The translations under genes were made by a program, and so were the position numbers. A stretch of 64,000 bases of DNA from Psychrobacter alimentarius. GTDB taxonomy: Bacteria; Pseudomonadota; Gammaproteobacteria; Pseudomonadales; Moraxellaceae. Location: the NCBI RefSeq assembly GCF_001606025.1, contig NZ_CP014945.1, forward strand, positions 3,100,001 to 3,164,000. The letters run 5' to 3'. Below, piece by piece: positions 32,757 to 41,347 of this stretch. Position 1 is the stretch's first letter, and the number at the start of each line of letters is the position of its first letter. The notes below the pieces were generated by a model that worked only from the letters and a program-made list of their open reading frames with translations, made no database searches and was not told the origin of the DNA.

Positions 32757-33027
32757 GAGTATTCCTATAGCATTATAGCAGCAGGATAATGTCGTATACC
32801 TATGCGTACGATATTTTTATCCTTAAACAGCTTACGCTATATCATTACTTTTTAACCAAAATAAAACGCTACTTATTATAAGGAGCCTAACTCCTTTAAG
32901 CAAGCATAATATTAAATTTGTCAATTATTTAACATCAAACCATGACCAAAACCAAGTCTTATCTACATTTGATTGACTTGATTTGTGCGTATACTAACAC
33001 TTATTTGGTCAATGGTTGCATTTAATC

Positions 33028-33915
33028 TTATTTACCATCGATACAGTGATTGATTTGCTGCGCCATATTTGTCCAACCTTCTACAAATTCTTGGCTGTCA
33101 CTCATGTCTTCAATTTGTACGGTAGTGCTGACTGGCTGTAGCTTAGCAAGTAGGCCTTTTGCTGCTGTGCTCTGATTGACCAAACACATCTGTTTAGTAG
33201 GACGATGTTCGTTCAACCAACGCAATTGACTGGCTTTTGGAGACAAGTGATGATCTGGGCTTAAACTGCCAGCCAGCTTTACTTGTGCTGCTTTTTCGAT
33301 GTATTGATACGCATCATGATATGCCCAATAAGGACGAGCTTTTTGTCTGGTCTTTTGGATTTGAGCGACGGCTGCATCCATACGCTGAGCAAATTTTTCG
33401 GTATTGGCTTGGTAAGTTTCTTTATATTCTGGATTGGCGTTGCTATGAATAACTGCCAATGCGCGGGTGATGGCTTTAGCGTTTTCTGGATCAAGCCAGA
33501 TATGCGGGTCAAGAGTACCTGCAATCGGTGCACCTGTGATATCACGAAGCGGATGACGATTAAAGGCCTTAAAATCGAATAGTGCAATGGCATTGGGTGC
33601 GGTCTTTAAACTTCCTGTAAGACTATTCTCTAAAGCGTCACCAAACCAAACCACATACTTGCTGTCTTTGATGGCTTTTTTATCACTCGGACTAATACTA
33701 CCATGATGCCCGACATCACCAGCTTGTAGGATTTGATTGGCAGCGGGTGTGCCTTCAGTGACCGCTTGACTGAGCAGAGACATTGGATGGTTGCTGACGC
33801 TGACCGTTGCAGCTTGTGCCTGTAGAGCCAAAGAGCCAAGTAGCACAGCACCAGTCATCAACAATCTCTTTGATAAGACGTTTGAACATAGGGGAAGTTT
33901 GGAAACTGAGATCAT
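33028..33915 (-). CDS. znuA: Zinc ABC transporter, binding protein ZnuA
   Basis: Periplasmic zinc-binding protein of the ZnuABC importer. A signal peptide (residues 14-36, ending AQA) is followed by the metal site residues: His in DVGHHGSISPSD, His in LDPHIWLDPENAKAI, His in AYHDAYQYI, and the late acidic segment. The long His-rich loop of E. coli ZnuA is absent. 295 residues. It runs opposite to zur-znuC-znuB, with a Zur-box palindrome at 34038-34052 between them. Confidence 0.93.
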   Translation of the reverse strand: MISVSKLPLCSNVLSKRLLMTGAVLLGSLALQAQAATVSVSNHPMSLLSQAVTEGTPAANQILQAGDVGHHGSISPSDKKAIKDSKYVVWFGDALENSLTGSLKTAPNAIALFDFKAFNRHPLRDITGAPIAGTLDPHIWLDPENAKAITRALAVIHSNANPEYKETYQANTEKFAQRMDAAVAQIQKTRQKARPYWAYHDAYQYIEKAAQVKLAGSLSPDHHLSPKASQLRWLNEHRPTKQMCLVNQSTAAKGLLAKLQPVSTTVQIEDMSDSQEFVEGWTNMAQQINHCIDGK

Positions 33916-34037
33916 AGTAAATTCTTAGATAGTTGAATAATAGAAGGATGAATCAATATCTTGGTATAACTTGGATGATTGAAAATAGAGGTATGTCGAG
34001 ATAATTTAAGACAACTCCTCTGTTTTTCACTTTATTA

Positions 34038-34052
34038 TGTTATACTATAACA
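34038..34052. promoter_or_regulatory. Candidate Zur box between znuA and zur
   Basis: A perfect palindrome, TGTTATACTATAACA, centred on 34045, lies in the 208-bp divergent region. It matches the core of the Fur-family Zur consensus (GTTATAxTATAAC). From this position one Zur dimer could control both znuA (leftward) and the zur-znuCB operon (rightward). Nearby ACTATRATAAAA sequences could be extra weak sites. Confidence 0.8.
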
Positions 34053-34123
34053 ATAAAAAATACTATGATAAAACAAAAAACACTATAATAAAATGAGCCA
34101 TTTTATTTTTAGGAGCATGCAGT

Positions 34124-34678
34124 ATGTCCAACAGTTTATCTATGTGCGAACATTTGCATGATGTACAAGACTTTACGCCGCAGGATGTAACTGAACGTTT
34201 GGCGGCAGCCAAAGAGCAATGTACCTCAACTGGCGCACGCTTTACTGCTTTGCGTCAACAAATATATCAGTTGGTATTAGAGGCCAACAAACCTATTGGT
34301 GCCTACGATTTAATCACCCAGTTGCAGCAAATGCGATCGTTGGAATCTGATATCTCAGATGAGACGCCAAAAGGATCATCAAAACAACAAGCCCCGAAGA
34401 ACGTTGCACCGCCGACCGTTTATCGCAGTTTGGAGTTTTTATTAGGTGAAGGCTTGATTCATCAATTGACTTCTATCAATGCTTATGTACCTTGTTGTCA
34501 TCCAAGAGCGCAACATACGGCAGCATTTTTGATTTGTGAGCAGTGCCAACGTGTACAAGAATGTAGTAGCTTACCCGTACAAGAGATGATGGGTTTTGCT
34601 GAACAAGACATTGGTTTTGTTGTCGCACGTAGTGTGATTGAGCTGAGTGGTTTATGTCAGACATGCCAGTCAAGATAA
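34124..34678 (+). CDS. zur: Zinc uptake regulator Zur (Fur family)
   Basis: A Fur-family repressor that binds DNA when zinc is sufficient. The N-terminal winged helix has FTALRQQIYQLV and APPTVYRSLEFLL; the C-terminal domain has the metal cluster HPRAQHTAAFLICEQCQRVQEC and a final CQTC. The two CxxC sites bind structural zinc. At 184 residues it is longer than E. coli Zur because of an insertion after DLITQLQQMRS. It heads the zur-znuC-znuB unit and most likely regulates itself and znuA. Confidence 0.93.
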   Translation: MSNSLSMCEHLHDVQDFTPQDVTERLAAAKEQCTSTGARFTALRQQIYQLVLEANKPIGAYDLITQLQQMRSLESDISDETPKGSSKQQAPKNVAPPTVYRSLEFLLGEGLIHQLTSINAYVPCCHPRAQHTAAFLICEQCQRVQECSSLPVQEMMGFAEQDIGFVVARSVIELSGLCQTCQSR

Positions 34679-34738
34679 GTCGTATTATTACTGATACTTC
34701 TTATTTCTATTCTTTTTTAATTAAGTCGCTGTGACCTT

Positions 34739-35542
34739 ATGAAAACTTCTGCCTTCTCTTCGAATAAACAATCAGTCTCCCCCACTGATACTCACGCTAT
34801 CGATGATAAAACGCAGCTATTGAGTTTGCAAAACGTGAGTTACTACATCGGGCAACAGCGGTTACTCTCAGATATTGATATCGATATTGCTGTCAATGAA
34901 ACAGTGAGTCTTGTCGGTCCTAATGGCGCTGGTAAGTCAACATTGGTGAAGCTGATTTTAGGGTTGATTGATCCAACCAAAGGTGGCATTAAAGCACATC
35001 AACCCTTGCAGCTTGGCTATGTGCCGCAGCGCTTTACTGTACCGCCCATACTACCGTTACGAGTAAGCGATTTATTGGGGCAAGCAAACAAAACAAGGTT
35101 AACGCCTGAGCAGCGCCAGTTCATCTTTGATAATTTGTCATTGACGCATTTATTATCGCGACAAATGCTACATTTATCTGGTGGGGAGACACAGCGCGTA
35201 TTGCTGGCTCGAGCATTACTAGACAAGCCCAATTTATTGGTTTTGGATGAACCTATGCAAGGATTGGATCCTGACACTGAGGTTTGGCTTTATCAGTTCA
35301 TCGATCAATTACCAGATTTCTTGCGTTGTGCCATGCTGGTAGTATCCCATGACTTACATTGGGTCATGAGAGGCAGTCGCCGAGTGATTTGTCTGAATAA
35401 GCATATTTGTTGTGAGGGGCAACCAAGCGAGCTTGCGATTAGCACAGAATTTCAAAAGCTTTTTGGTCATTACTACGAGCAGCCCTATGTACATCAACCT
35501 CACGCTTGTACACATAGCGCGCCAAGTGAGCTTGAGCTCTAA
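34739..35542 (+). CDS. znuC: Zinc ABC transporter ATPase ZnuC
   Basis: The ATPase of the ZnuABC importer. Walker A GPNGAGKSTLVKLILG, the Q-loop in GYVPQRF, the signature LSGGETQRVLLARAL, Walker B LLVLDEPMQGLDPDTE, and H-loop VVSHDLHWVM are all present. 267 residues. It follows zur after 60 bases and is ended by a hairpin before znuB, with which it acts. Confidence 0.96.
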   Translation: MKTSAFSSNKQSVSPTDTHAIDDKTQLLSLQNVSYYIGQQRLLSDIDIDIAVNETVSLVGPNGAGKSTLVKLILGLIDPTKGGIKAHQPLQLGYVPQRFTVPPILPLRVSDLLGQANKTRLTPEQRQFIFDNLSLTHLLSRQMLHLSGGETQRVLLARALLDKPNLLVLDEPMQGLDPDTEVWLYQFIDQLPDFLRCAMLVVSHDLHWVMRGSRRVICLNKHICCEGQPSELAISTEFQKLFGHYYEQPYVHQPHACTHSAPSELEL

Positions 35543-35565
35543 TTATTACCATCAAACCCACCTAA

Positions 35566-35592
35566 GCTGAATGCATAATATTTGCATTCGGC
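35566..35592 (+). other. Hairpin in the znuC-znuB gap
   Basis: GCTGAATGCA at 35566-35575 pairs with TGCATTCGGC at 35583-35592, with a G-U pair and a 7-base loop. There is no T-run, so transcription probably continues into znuB; the stem may separate or stabilise the two messages. Confidence 0.45.
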
Positions 35593-35626
35593 GTTATGTT
35601 TTATAAAAATTTTACGGATATATATT

Positions 35627-36445
35627 ATGACTGCTTGGTTAGCCATCATTGCCCCTGCTTGGATCGCTGGCAGTATTTTAGCGCTATTATCAGCACCCTT
35701 AGGCTGTTTGGTATTGTGGCGACGTATGGCATTTTTTGCGGATGCATTGGCACATGGCACCTTACTCGGCGTTGCCTTGGCAGTATGGTGGCAGTTACCA
35801 ATGGGTATTGGTATTGGCTTGGTCAGTCTTGTGGTGGTATTTGGCTTAGTACTGATTGATGATGAGCGCCTGCCATCTGATGCCGTATTGGCAGTTGTGG
35901 CGGTATCTTTACTATGTTTGGGTCTATTAACCTTGACTCAGTTGACCGACCATCAGGCCAATGTGCTGGGATTCTTATTTGGTAATCTGCTTGAGCTAGA
36001 TTGGGCCGATTTGCCGTTGATTGCTGGCAGCGTAGCCGTTGGATTGGGCTTGCTTATTTATATATGGCCGGCGCAAATCAAACTTGCCACCCATGAAGCG
36101 TTAGCCCGTATTCAGGGCATCAATCCAACCCGTCAGCGACTATTTTTTATGGGTGTGCTGGCAGGATTCTGCGCGATTGCCTTACAAGCGGTGGGTAGTT
36201 TATTAATCAGTGGCTTGTTGGTCTTGCCAGCACTCACAGCGCGCCTATGGTCAAAATCACCGAAACATATGGTAATCATAGCATTGCTTATTGCTCAGCT
36301 TGGTGTCACATTAGGCGTTTGGGGTAGCATTTGGCTCGATATACAGACTGGACTCTCTATCGTATTAATCCTAGCCATTTTATTCTTTGTGGCGCTAATC
36401 GTCTCAAAACTGATCGCTAAGAAGTTTTGGTCTGCTCGTCATTAA
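35627..36445 (+). CDS. znuB: Zinc ABC transporter permease ZnuB
   Basis: The membrane channel of the ZnuABC importer. Multiple hydrophobic helices, the RRMAFFADALAHGTLLGVAL segment, and the family's GLLVLPALTAR motif facing the ATPase are clear. The ATG at 35627 has a GGA site ten bases upstream; an upstream open stretch to 35582 is not used. 272 residues. Third gene of zur-znuC-znuB. Confidence 0.94.
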   Translation: MTAWLAIIAPAWIAGSILALLSAPLGCLVLWRRMAFFADALAHGTLLGVALAVWWQLPMGIGIGLVSLVVVFGLVLIDDERLPSDAVLAVVAVSLLCLGLLTLTQLTDHQANVLGFLFGNLLELDWADLPLIAGSVAVGLGLLIYIWPAQIKLATHEALARIQGINPTRQRLFFMGVLAGFCAIALQAVGSLLISGLLVLPALTARLWSKSPKHMVIIALLIAQLGVTLGVWGSIWLDIQTGLSIVLILAILFFVALIVSKLIAKKFWSARH

Positions 36446-36688
36446 TCGCTATATAGGGCCAAGCATTATTGTTTTGCCCTACTTTCTAATTCAACTTTAT
36501 TTTATCAATAATGCTAGAGCTTTCATGGGCTTTATGTTATAAATTTTTCTTAGCATTATTGACAACCACGTTAGACTTTCGTTGAAGATGCTCATTGATG
36601 CGACGCATAACGGCAGTAAACGATAGAAGGCGCTTACTTATTTATTTTAACAACATTCATTGTTTTGACTCGATAAGGGGCTCATCCA

Positions 36689-37525
36689 ATGCCAACCTAT
36701 CCGGCTCATAAAATCAGCACAGTAGATAAACAGGTAAACATACTACAGATCACAGATTTGCACTTATCAACGCCTCTGACGTCTATAACGGATGGCGATG
36801 ATAAAGCAGCTGTTTGTCAAGATTGCTTTGAGACCGTTCTACACCAAGCATTAAGTACAGAAATTCGTTGTGATTTGATTCTTGTGACTGGCGACTTGGT
36901 CAATCAAGTTAAGACCACGATTTATGATCATATTTTTGAGACACTACACGCAACTGGCATCCCGTTTGCTTGTATTGCTGGCAACCATGATGTCACCGAT
37001 GAAGCAGGTTGCGATTTACCGTTTTTACAGCGTCAATTGATTCCTCAGCCAACCGATGCCCGTTTACTGAGTCGACATGTTATTGATACAGATTATTGGC
37101 AGTTGTTGTTATTGGATTCGTCTATCACAGGTAAAGTGGCAGGTGAAGTGACGCCTGCGGATATTGTTTGGTTGTGCAAAAGACTAGAGAGCTGCGATAA
37201 ACCTGCTTTAATTGCTCTACATCACCATGTAATACCAGTAGATTCTGCTTGGATTGATGGTCATATGACAGAAAACGCCGAAGACTTTTGGCAACATATG
37301 GCAGCATATGAACATTTAAAAGTCATTATCAGCGGTCATACTCACCAAGATCAGATTCGTCATCGTCAAGGAGTGACGGTCTACAGCACGCCCTCTACTT
37401 GTTACCAGTTTAAGCCTTTTGAAAACGATTTTGCTTATGATAAAAGCACTCAGCCTGGTTATCGCTGGTTGCAATTAGCCAACAATGGAAAGGTTGCAAG
37501 CTGGGTTGAAAGACTGGATACTTGA
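36689..37525 (+). CDS. cpdA: CpdA-like metallophosphoesterase
   Basis: A class III cyclic nucleotide phosphodiesterase, related to E. coli CpdA which hydrolyses cAMP. The binuclear metal site is spread over QITDLHLS, VTGDLVNQ, IAGNHDV, LHHHVIP, and ISGHTHQDQ. 278 residues. In the Moraxellaceae cAMP signals through Vfr-like proteins; that this enzyme tunes that pathway is inference. Its TGA overlaps the ATG of a tiny downstream frame. Confidence 0.87.
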   Translation: MPTYPAHKISTVDKQVNILQITDLHLSTPLTSITDGDDKAAVCQDCFETVLHQALSTEIRCDLILVTGDLVNQVKTTIYDHIFETLHATGIPFACIAGNHDVTDEAGCDLPFLQRQLIPQPTDARLLSRHVIDTDYWQLLLLDSSITGKVAGEVTPADIVWLCKRLESCDKPALIALHHHVIPVDSAWIDGHMTENAEDFWQHMAAYEHLKVIISGHTHQDQIRHRQGVTVYSTPSTCYQFKPFENDFAYDKSTQPGYRWLQLANNGKVASWVERLDT

Positions 37526-37638
37526 TGCCCAGATTTATTGACAACCTAATGATTCTAGGCCTTGTGCGCTATGGTTTTAGCCCATATATTTTGGTTGAAT
37601 GTGGAAGGCTTCACGAGGTAAAGAGGTTGGTAATATGA
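37525..37638 (+). CDS. 37-residue small frame coupled to cpdA
   Basis: A small open frame whose ATG overlaps the cpdA stop as TGATG. It reads MPRFIDNLMILGLVRYGFSP and ends KRLVI. The stop overlaps the next frame's ATG as ATGA. No ribosome site of its own is needed if translation is coupled. No family is recognised; it may be spurious or a remnant. Confidence 0.3.
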   Translation: MPRFIDNLMILGLVRYGFSPYILVECGRLHEVKRLVI

Positions 37639-37727
37639 AAAATCACTTCATTATTTTTAGAAACAATGATACAACTTATAAAATAAAACGAGGACTACCA
37701 GATATTGGATATTGGGCAGAATTATAA
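37635..37727 (+). CDS. 30-residue small frame, chained
   Basis: A 30-codon frame, MKNHFIIFRN to YWAEL, starting in ATGA overlap with the preceding frame and preceded by a GAGG. Not recognised. Together with the upstream frame it could be a remnant or a pair of coupled leader-like peptides. Confidence 0.25.
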   Translation: MKNHFIIFRNNDTTYKIKRGLPDIGYWAEL

Positions 37728-38016
37728 TAGCTAGGATGGCTTGACCGACCACAAGCTAAGTTTTCACAGTCAACAATTTGTAGCATTGTATAGACGATGC
37801 TATTTAAATAAAAAAATATACAACAATATACCTGACTAGCCATGTGTCAATGTCAGCACATCAAGATACCGTACTATTAGATCAGCTGTGTTACTTGTGT
37901 CACCAAGTGGTAAAACGTTTAGTAAAGGGACAAATCTTAGCGTTGGTAAATTGATAGCGTCTTGTCTTTTGATACGTCGTTTTATTGAATTAATTTGAGA
38001 AAAGTAGGATACCTAT
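37728..38016. other. Intergenic region before dksA
   Basis: A 289-bp AT-rich stretch with no accepted frame. It must hold the dksA promoter and leader; no clear hexamers were identified. Confidence 0.5.
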
Positions 38017-38454
38017 ATGAGCACCCTGACCACAAACCCGAGTGAAGTGAAATTTACTCCTTATGTGCCTGCCGAAGGCGAAGAGTATATGTCTGATGCG
38101 CAGCTAGAGCACTTCAAGGCTATTTTATTAGACTGGAAGAACCAATTGATTGGTGAAGCGGATCGTACTAAGACCTATATCCAAGACGAATCAAGTGCCA
38201 TGCCAGATATCAATGACCGTGCCACTCAAGAAGAAGAATTTGCATTGGCTTTACGTACGCGTGACCGTGAACGTAAGCTTATCCGCAAAATCGACAAATC
38301 TATGGCAGAAATTGAAAATGACGACTATGGATTTTGTGAGACTTGCGGGGTAGAGATTGGTCTACGCCGTCTTGAAGCTCGTCCGACAGCCACCCAATGT
38401 ATTGATTGTAAGACACTGTCTGAGATCAAAGAACGTCAAAATCAGGGCGCTTAA
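38017..38454 (+). CDS. dksA: RNA polymerase-binding transcription factor DksA
   Basis: Binds the secondary channel of RNA polymerase and, with ppGpp, redirects transcription during starvation. The coiled-coil tip holds DINDRATQEEEFAL, with the Asp residues of the tip, and the zinc finger is FCETCGVEIGLRRLEARPTATQCIDCKT (four cysteines). 145 residues. The gluQ gene follows, an arrangement common in gammaproteobacteria. A hairpin at 38493-38520 ends it. Confidence 0.97.
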   Translation: MSTLTTNPSEVKFTPYVPAEGEEYMSDAQLEHFKAILLDWKNQLIGEADRTKTYIQDESSAMPDINDRATQEEEFALALRTRDRERKLIRKIDKSMAEIENDDYGFCETCGVEIGLRRLEARPTATQCIDCKTLSEIKERQNQGA

Positions 38455-38492
38455 AAGACTTTCTCACATAATACGATGCGTTAAGTAAAAAC

Positions 38493-38524
38493 ACGAGCGA
38501 CCATGCTATTGGTCGCTCGTTGCG
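38493..38524 (+). terminator. Hairpin after dksA
   Basis: ACGAGCGACCA at 38493-38503 pairs perfectly with 38510-38520. The stem is strong, but only a short, interrupted T-run (TGCGTTTC) follows. Confidence 0.65.
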
Positions 38525-38734
38525 TTTCATACTATGCAATTTTGACTAGCAATCATAAGTAATTGTCTTTTCTGCGCTAGAGTAAAGACAGCTGATACGT
38601 ATGATGACCACCATGAACTAAATCTAACTAAAATAGACCTAGTTTATGCATATCTTTTTGCAGCCTTCTTTATTATTCTAGTCATATATCTCTTTTATCA
38701 CTCATCTTTTATTTTACAAGTCACTCAAATCCTT

Positions 38735-39673
38735 ATGCCAACGTCAATCACACCCCCGCCTATTGGCCGTTTCGCTCCTTCACCAACTGGTGAGTTACAT
38801 CTGGGCTCATTAACGACCGCCCTTGCCAGCTTTTGCCACATAAAATCATTGGGTGGTCGATGGCTATTACGCATTGAAGATACGGATACCGAGCGCTGCG
38901 ATCAGCAGTTTACTGAACAAATCCTAATAGACCTAGAAGCGCTTGGGCTGCATTGGGATGGCGATGTTATTTATCAGTCCGAACGCATCGATATTTATAA
39001 TGATTACTTATCCTCTGCTCTGCGTCCTTTAACTTACGGTTGTGAGTGCTCACGTAAGAATTTGGAGCAGTATTGGGCAAAGGAGAAACAAACAAATCTT
39101 CTCGATGAGGCTAATCAATTACAGCCAAATAGAACGCATTATCCACGCTGCTGTGTCTCTAAAGAGCTAGATAGGCAGCAGCATAAGCTACGTATACAGT
39201 TACCAAATTATTGGATTGGCTTTAACGACGGCATTCAAGGCATACAATGGGACAATCCTCAGCAGACACTGGGGGACATGGTGGCTCGTCGCCAAGATGG
39301 TATGATTAATTATATATTGGCAGCGAGTATCGACGATGGTTTGCAGCAAATCACTCATATCATGCGAGGCTTGGATATCTTGCCAATGACAACAGCACAA
39401 GTCAGTATCATGCAGGCCGCTCAGCTGCCAGCCGTCGACCATTGGTATCATTTACCACTGATCTGCAACCCAGATGGGCAAAAACTCTCTAAACAAAATC
39501 TTGCTCAGCCCATCGACACACGTGACCCTAGTGGTTTAATTGCTAAAGCGCTCCAGCTATTACAGCAGCCTGCTGTTGACAAAGACACACCCACCAATAT
39601 GCTCAAACAGGCGATTGCTCAGTGGGATAATACGCCTTTACAAGGCAAACAACAGCTCAACGCTATTGAGTAA
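38735..39673 (+). CDS. gluQ: Glutamyl-Q tRNA(Asp) synthetase
   Basis: A truncated GluRS-like enzyme that attaches glutamate to queuosine in the anticodon of tRNA(Asp). It has [21 protein letters not shown] with the HIGH-like [15 protein letters not shown], and a KMSKS-like QKLSKQN, and no anticodon-binding domain. Cysteines in CECSRKNL and PRCC correspond to the zinc-binding site. 312 residues. Located after dksA as in many gammaproteobacteria. Confidence 0.93.
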   Translation: MPTSITPPPIGRFAPSPTGELHLGSLTTALASFCHIKSLGGRWLLRIEDTDTERCDQQFTEQILIDLEALGLHWDGDVIYQSERIDIYNDYLSSALRPLTYGCECSRKNLEQYWAKEKQTNLLDEANQLQPNRTHYPRCCVSKELDRQQHKLRIQLPNYWIGFNDGIQGIQWDNPQQTLGDMVARRQDGMINYILAASIDDGLQQITHIMRGLDILPMTTAQVSIMQAAQLPAVDHWYHLPLICNPDGQKLSKQNLAQPIDTRDPSGLIAKALQLLQQPAVDKDTPTNMLKQAIAQWDNTPLQGKQQLNAIE

Positions 39674-39760
39674 TAAGCACAAAAAAGCGCCGCCATTAGC
39701 GATGCTTTAACAAACTCAAAATTCACTTATTAAGACCATTATTACTATGAATGCTACTAT

Positions 39761-39834
39761 AAGACTGGGATGAATTTTTCGAAGCCTCTGACGTGCCAAA
39801 CACGCAGCAAGCGAGTAAAATTCATACCAGTCTT
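39761..39834. repeat. Long inverted repeat, candidate dispersed element
   Basis: AAGACTGGGATGAATTTT at 39761-39778 pairs with 39817-39834 (17 of 18 positions) across a 38-base centre that contains ACGTGCCAAACACGCAGCAAG. The arms plus conserved-looking centre resemble a dispersed palindromic element between the convergent gluQ and ftsW genes. It may also act as a bidirectional terminator. Confidence 0.6.
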
Positions 39835-39868
39835 ACCTCGCTATTGGCGTAGCGCTTTCAATTTTCAT

Positions 39869-41065
39869 TTAGTAATAACGGCACTGACTCTTTTCAATCT
39901 CAGGACTCTCTTTGTAGATTTTCAATAGTAATGCAACCATCACCAAGCTAATCAGCATAGAAGAACCACCGTAACTGAAGAATGGCATGGTCAAGCCCTT
40001 GGTTGGGAGCGCACCCATATTCATACCAGCGTTAATGATTGTCTGCGCGATAAACACCACACCAATCCCAAACGCGGTATAGCTCATACGCATCTGTCGA
40101 CGTTTTAGCGCGTTATAACTAATACGCATCGCACTACCAATAATTAGTGCCTCGAGTATCAATACCATAGCGACACCAACAAACCCCAGTTCTTCACCCG
40201 TAATGGCCAACAAGAAATCGGTATGCGCCTCTGGTAGATGCGAGAGTTTTTGTATGCTCTCACCATAACCCACCCCGGCAAACTCTCCGCGACCAAAAGC
40301 AATCAAACTGCGTGCTAACTGATAATCGGTATCTTGCACATCGTCAAAAGGATCGACAAACGACAGCACACGCACCAATCGATACTGTGCCGTTGTCACC
40401 ATCAGAACGGCACCACCAATGGCGGCTGCGCCCAATGCTAAAAAATGCTTATAAGGGGCACCAGCGATATAAAAAATCGCAAAGATGGTACCTAAAATCA
40501 CAACGAAGGAACCAAAATCTGGTTGTGACAACAACAAGATAGTTATCAGCGCAACCACCAACATAATCCGCAAAAAGCCATCCAAGCCATTACGTACTTC
40601 AAATGAGCGGCGCACCACAAAGTCTGACACAAAGACTATCATGACCAATTTGGCCAGCTCTGCCACCTGAAAATTGAAAACGCCCAAATTCAGCCAGCGT
40701 TTAGAACCATTAATTGGTGCACTAAACAAGGTGGCTACTAATAATAAGCCCGTGATGCCCAATAACATAAACTGAGTTTCAGTCTTATATAAGGTTCGTA
40801 AGGACACGCCATAATAAGGGATAGCCGCAATTATCAGACCGATGGCCATATATAGAAGCTGATTATCAAAAAAGTAAAGCTCTGTCATACCGCGACTGAG
40901 CGCAAAAGGAATGGATGCAGAAGCCACCATCAATAAACTCAGTACCATCATACAGCCGACGCTTGAGATTAAGATGGCACGGGCTGACGGTATAGATAGC
41001 ACACCATCTGTACCTGAGGCTGGTTTTGGCTGAGATGAGGAACGAAACAAGGAAGAGAGCGCCAT
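39869..41065 (-). CDS. ftsW: Peptidoglycan glycosyltransferase FtsW
   Basis: A SEDS-family enzyme that polymerises septal glycan strands from lipid II with FtsI. About ten hydrophobic segments, with QPDFGSFVVILGT, LLAITGEELGFVG and the C-terminal TKGLTMPFFSYGGSSML typical of FtsW and not RodA. The ATG at 41065 (398 residues) gives a normal N-terminus; a GTG-initiated longer form from 41116 is possible. murD lies 280 bases upstream on the same strand. Confidence 0.92.
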   Translation of the reverse strand: MALSSLFRSSSQPKPASGTDGVLSIPSARAILISSVGCMMVLSLLMVASASIPFALSRGMTELYFFDNQLLYMAIGLIIAAIPYYGVSLRTLYKTETQFMLLGITGLLLVATLFSAPINGSKRWLNLGVFNFQVAELAKLVMIVFVSDFVVRRSFEVRNGLDGFLRIMLVVALITILLLSQPDFGSFVVILGTIFAIFYIAGAPYKHFLALGAAAIGGAVLMVTTAQYRLVRVLSFVDPFDDVQDTDYQLARSLIAFGRGEFAGVGYGESIQKLSHLPEAHTDFLLAITGEELGFVGVAMVLILEALIIGSAMRISYNALKRRQMRMSYTAFGIGVVFIAQTIINAGMNMGALPTKGLTMPFFSYGGSSMLISLVMVALLLKIYKESPEIEKSQCRYY

Positions 41066-41347
41066 AATTTTATATACACTAACGAACGAAAAAACACGGC
41101 GTCTATTAAACGCCACCGTTTGAAAAATAAAAAGTAAATCGAATCAGATGCCGACAGTACGGCCCAATCCTGATAGAGGAATAATGTCGTACTCAACATC
41201 TATTCCCCGTTCAATACAGCCTTAATATGGAACATATCGTTGAGCGAACCATAGAGGCTACTACCCAATAGGCTAATCATGGTTGACAGTATCAGTAATC
41301 TATAGCCAAAACAATCATTTATACAGAAAATACAAGCGTCTACTTAA

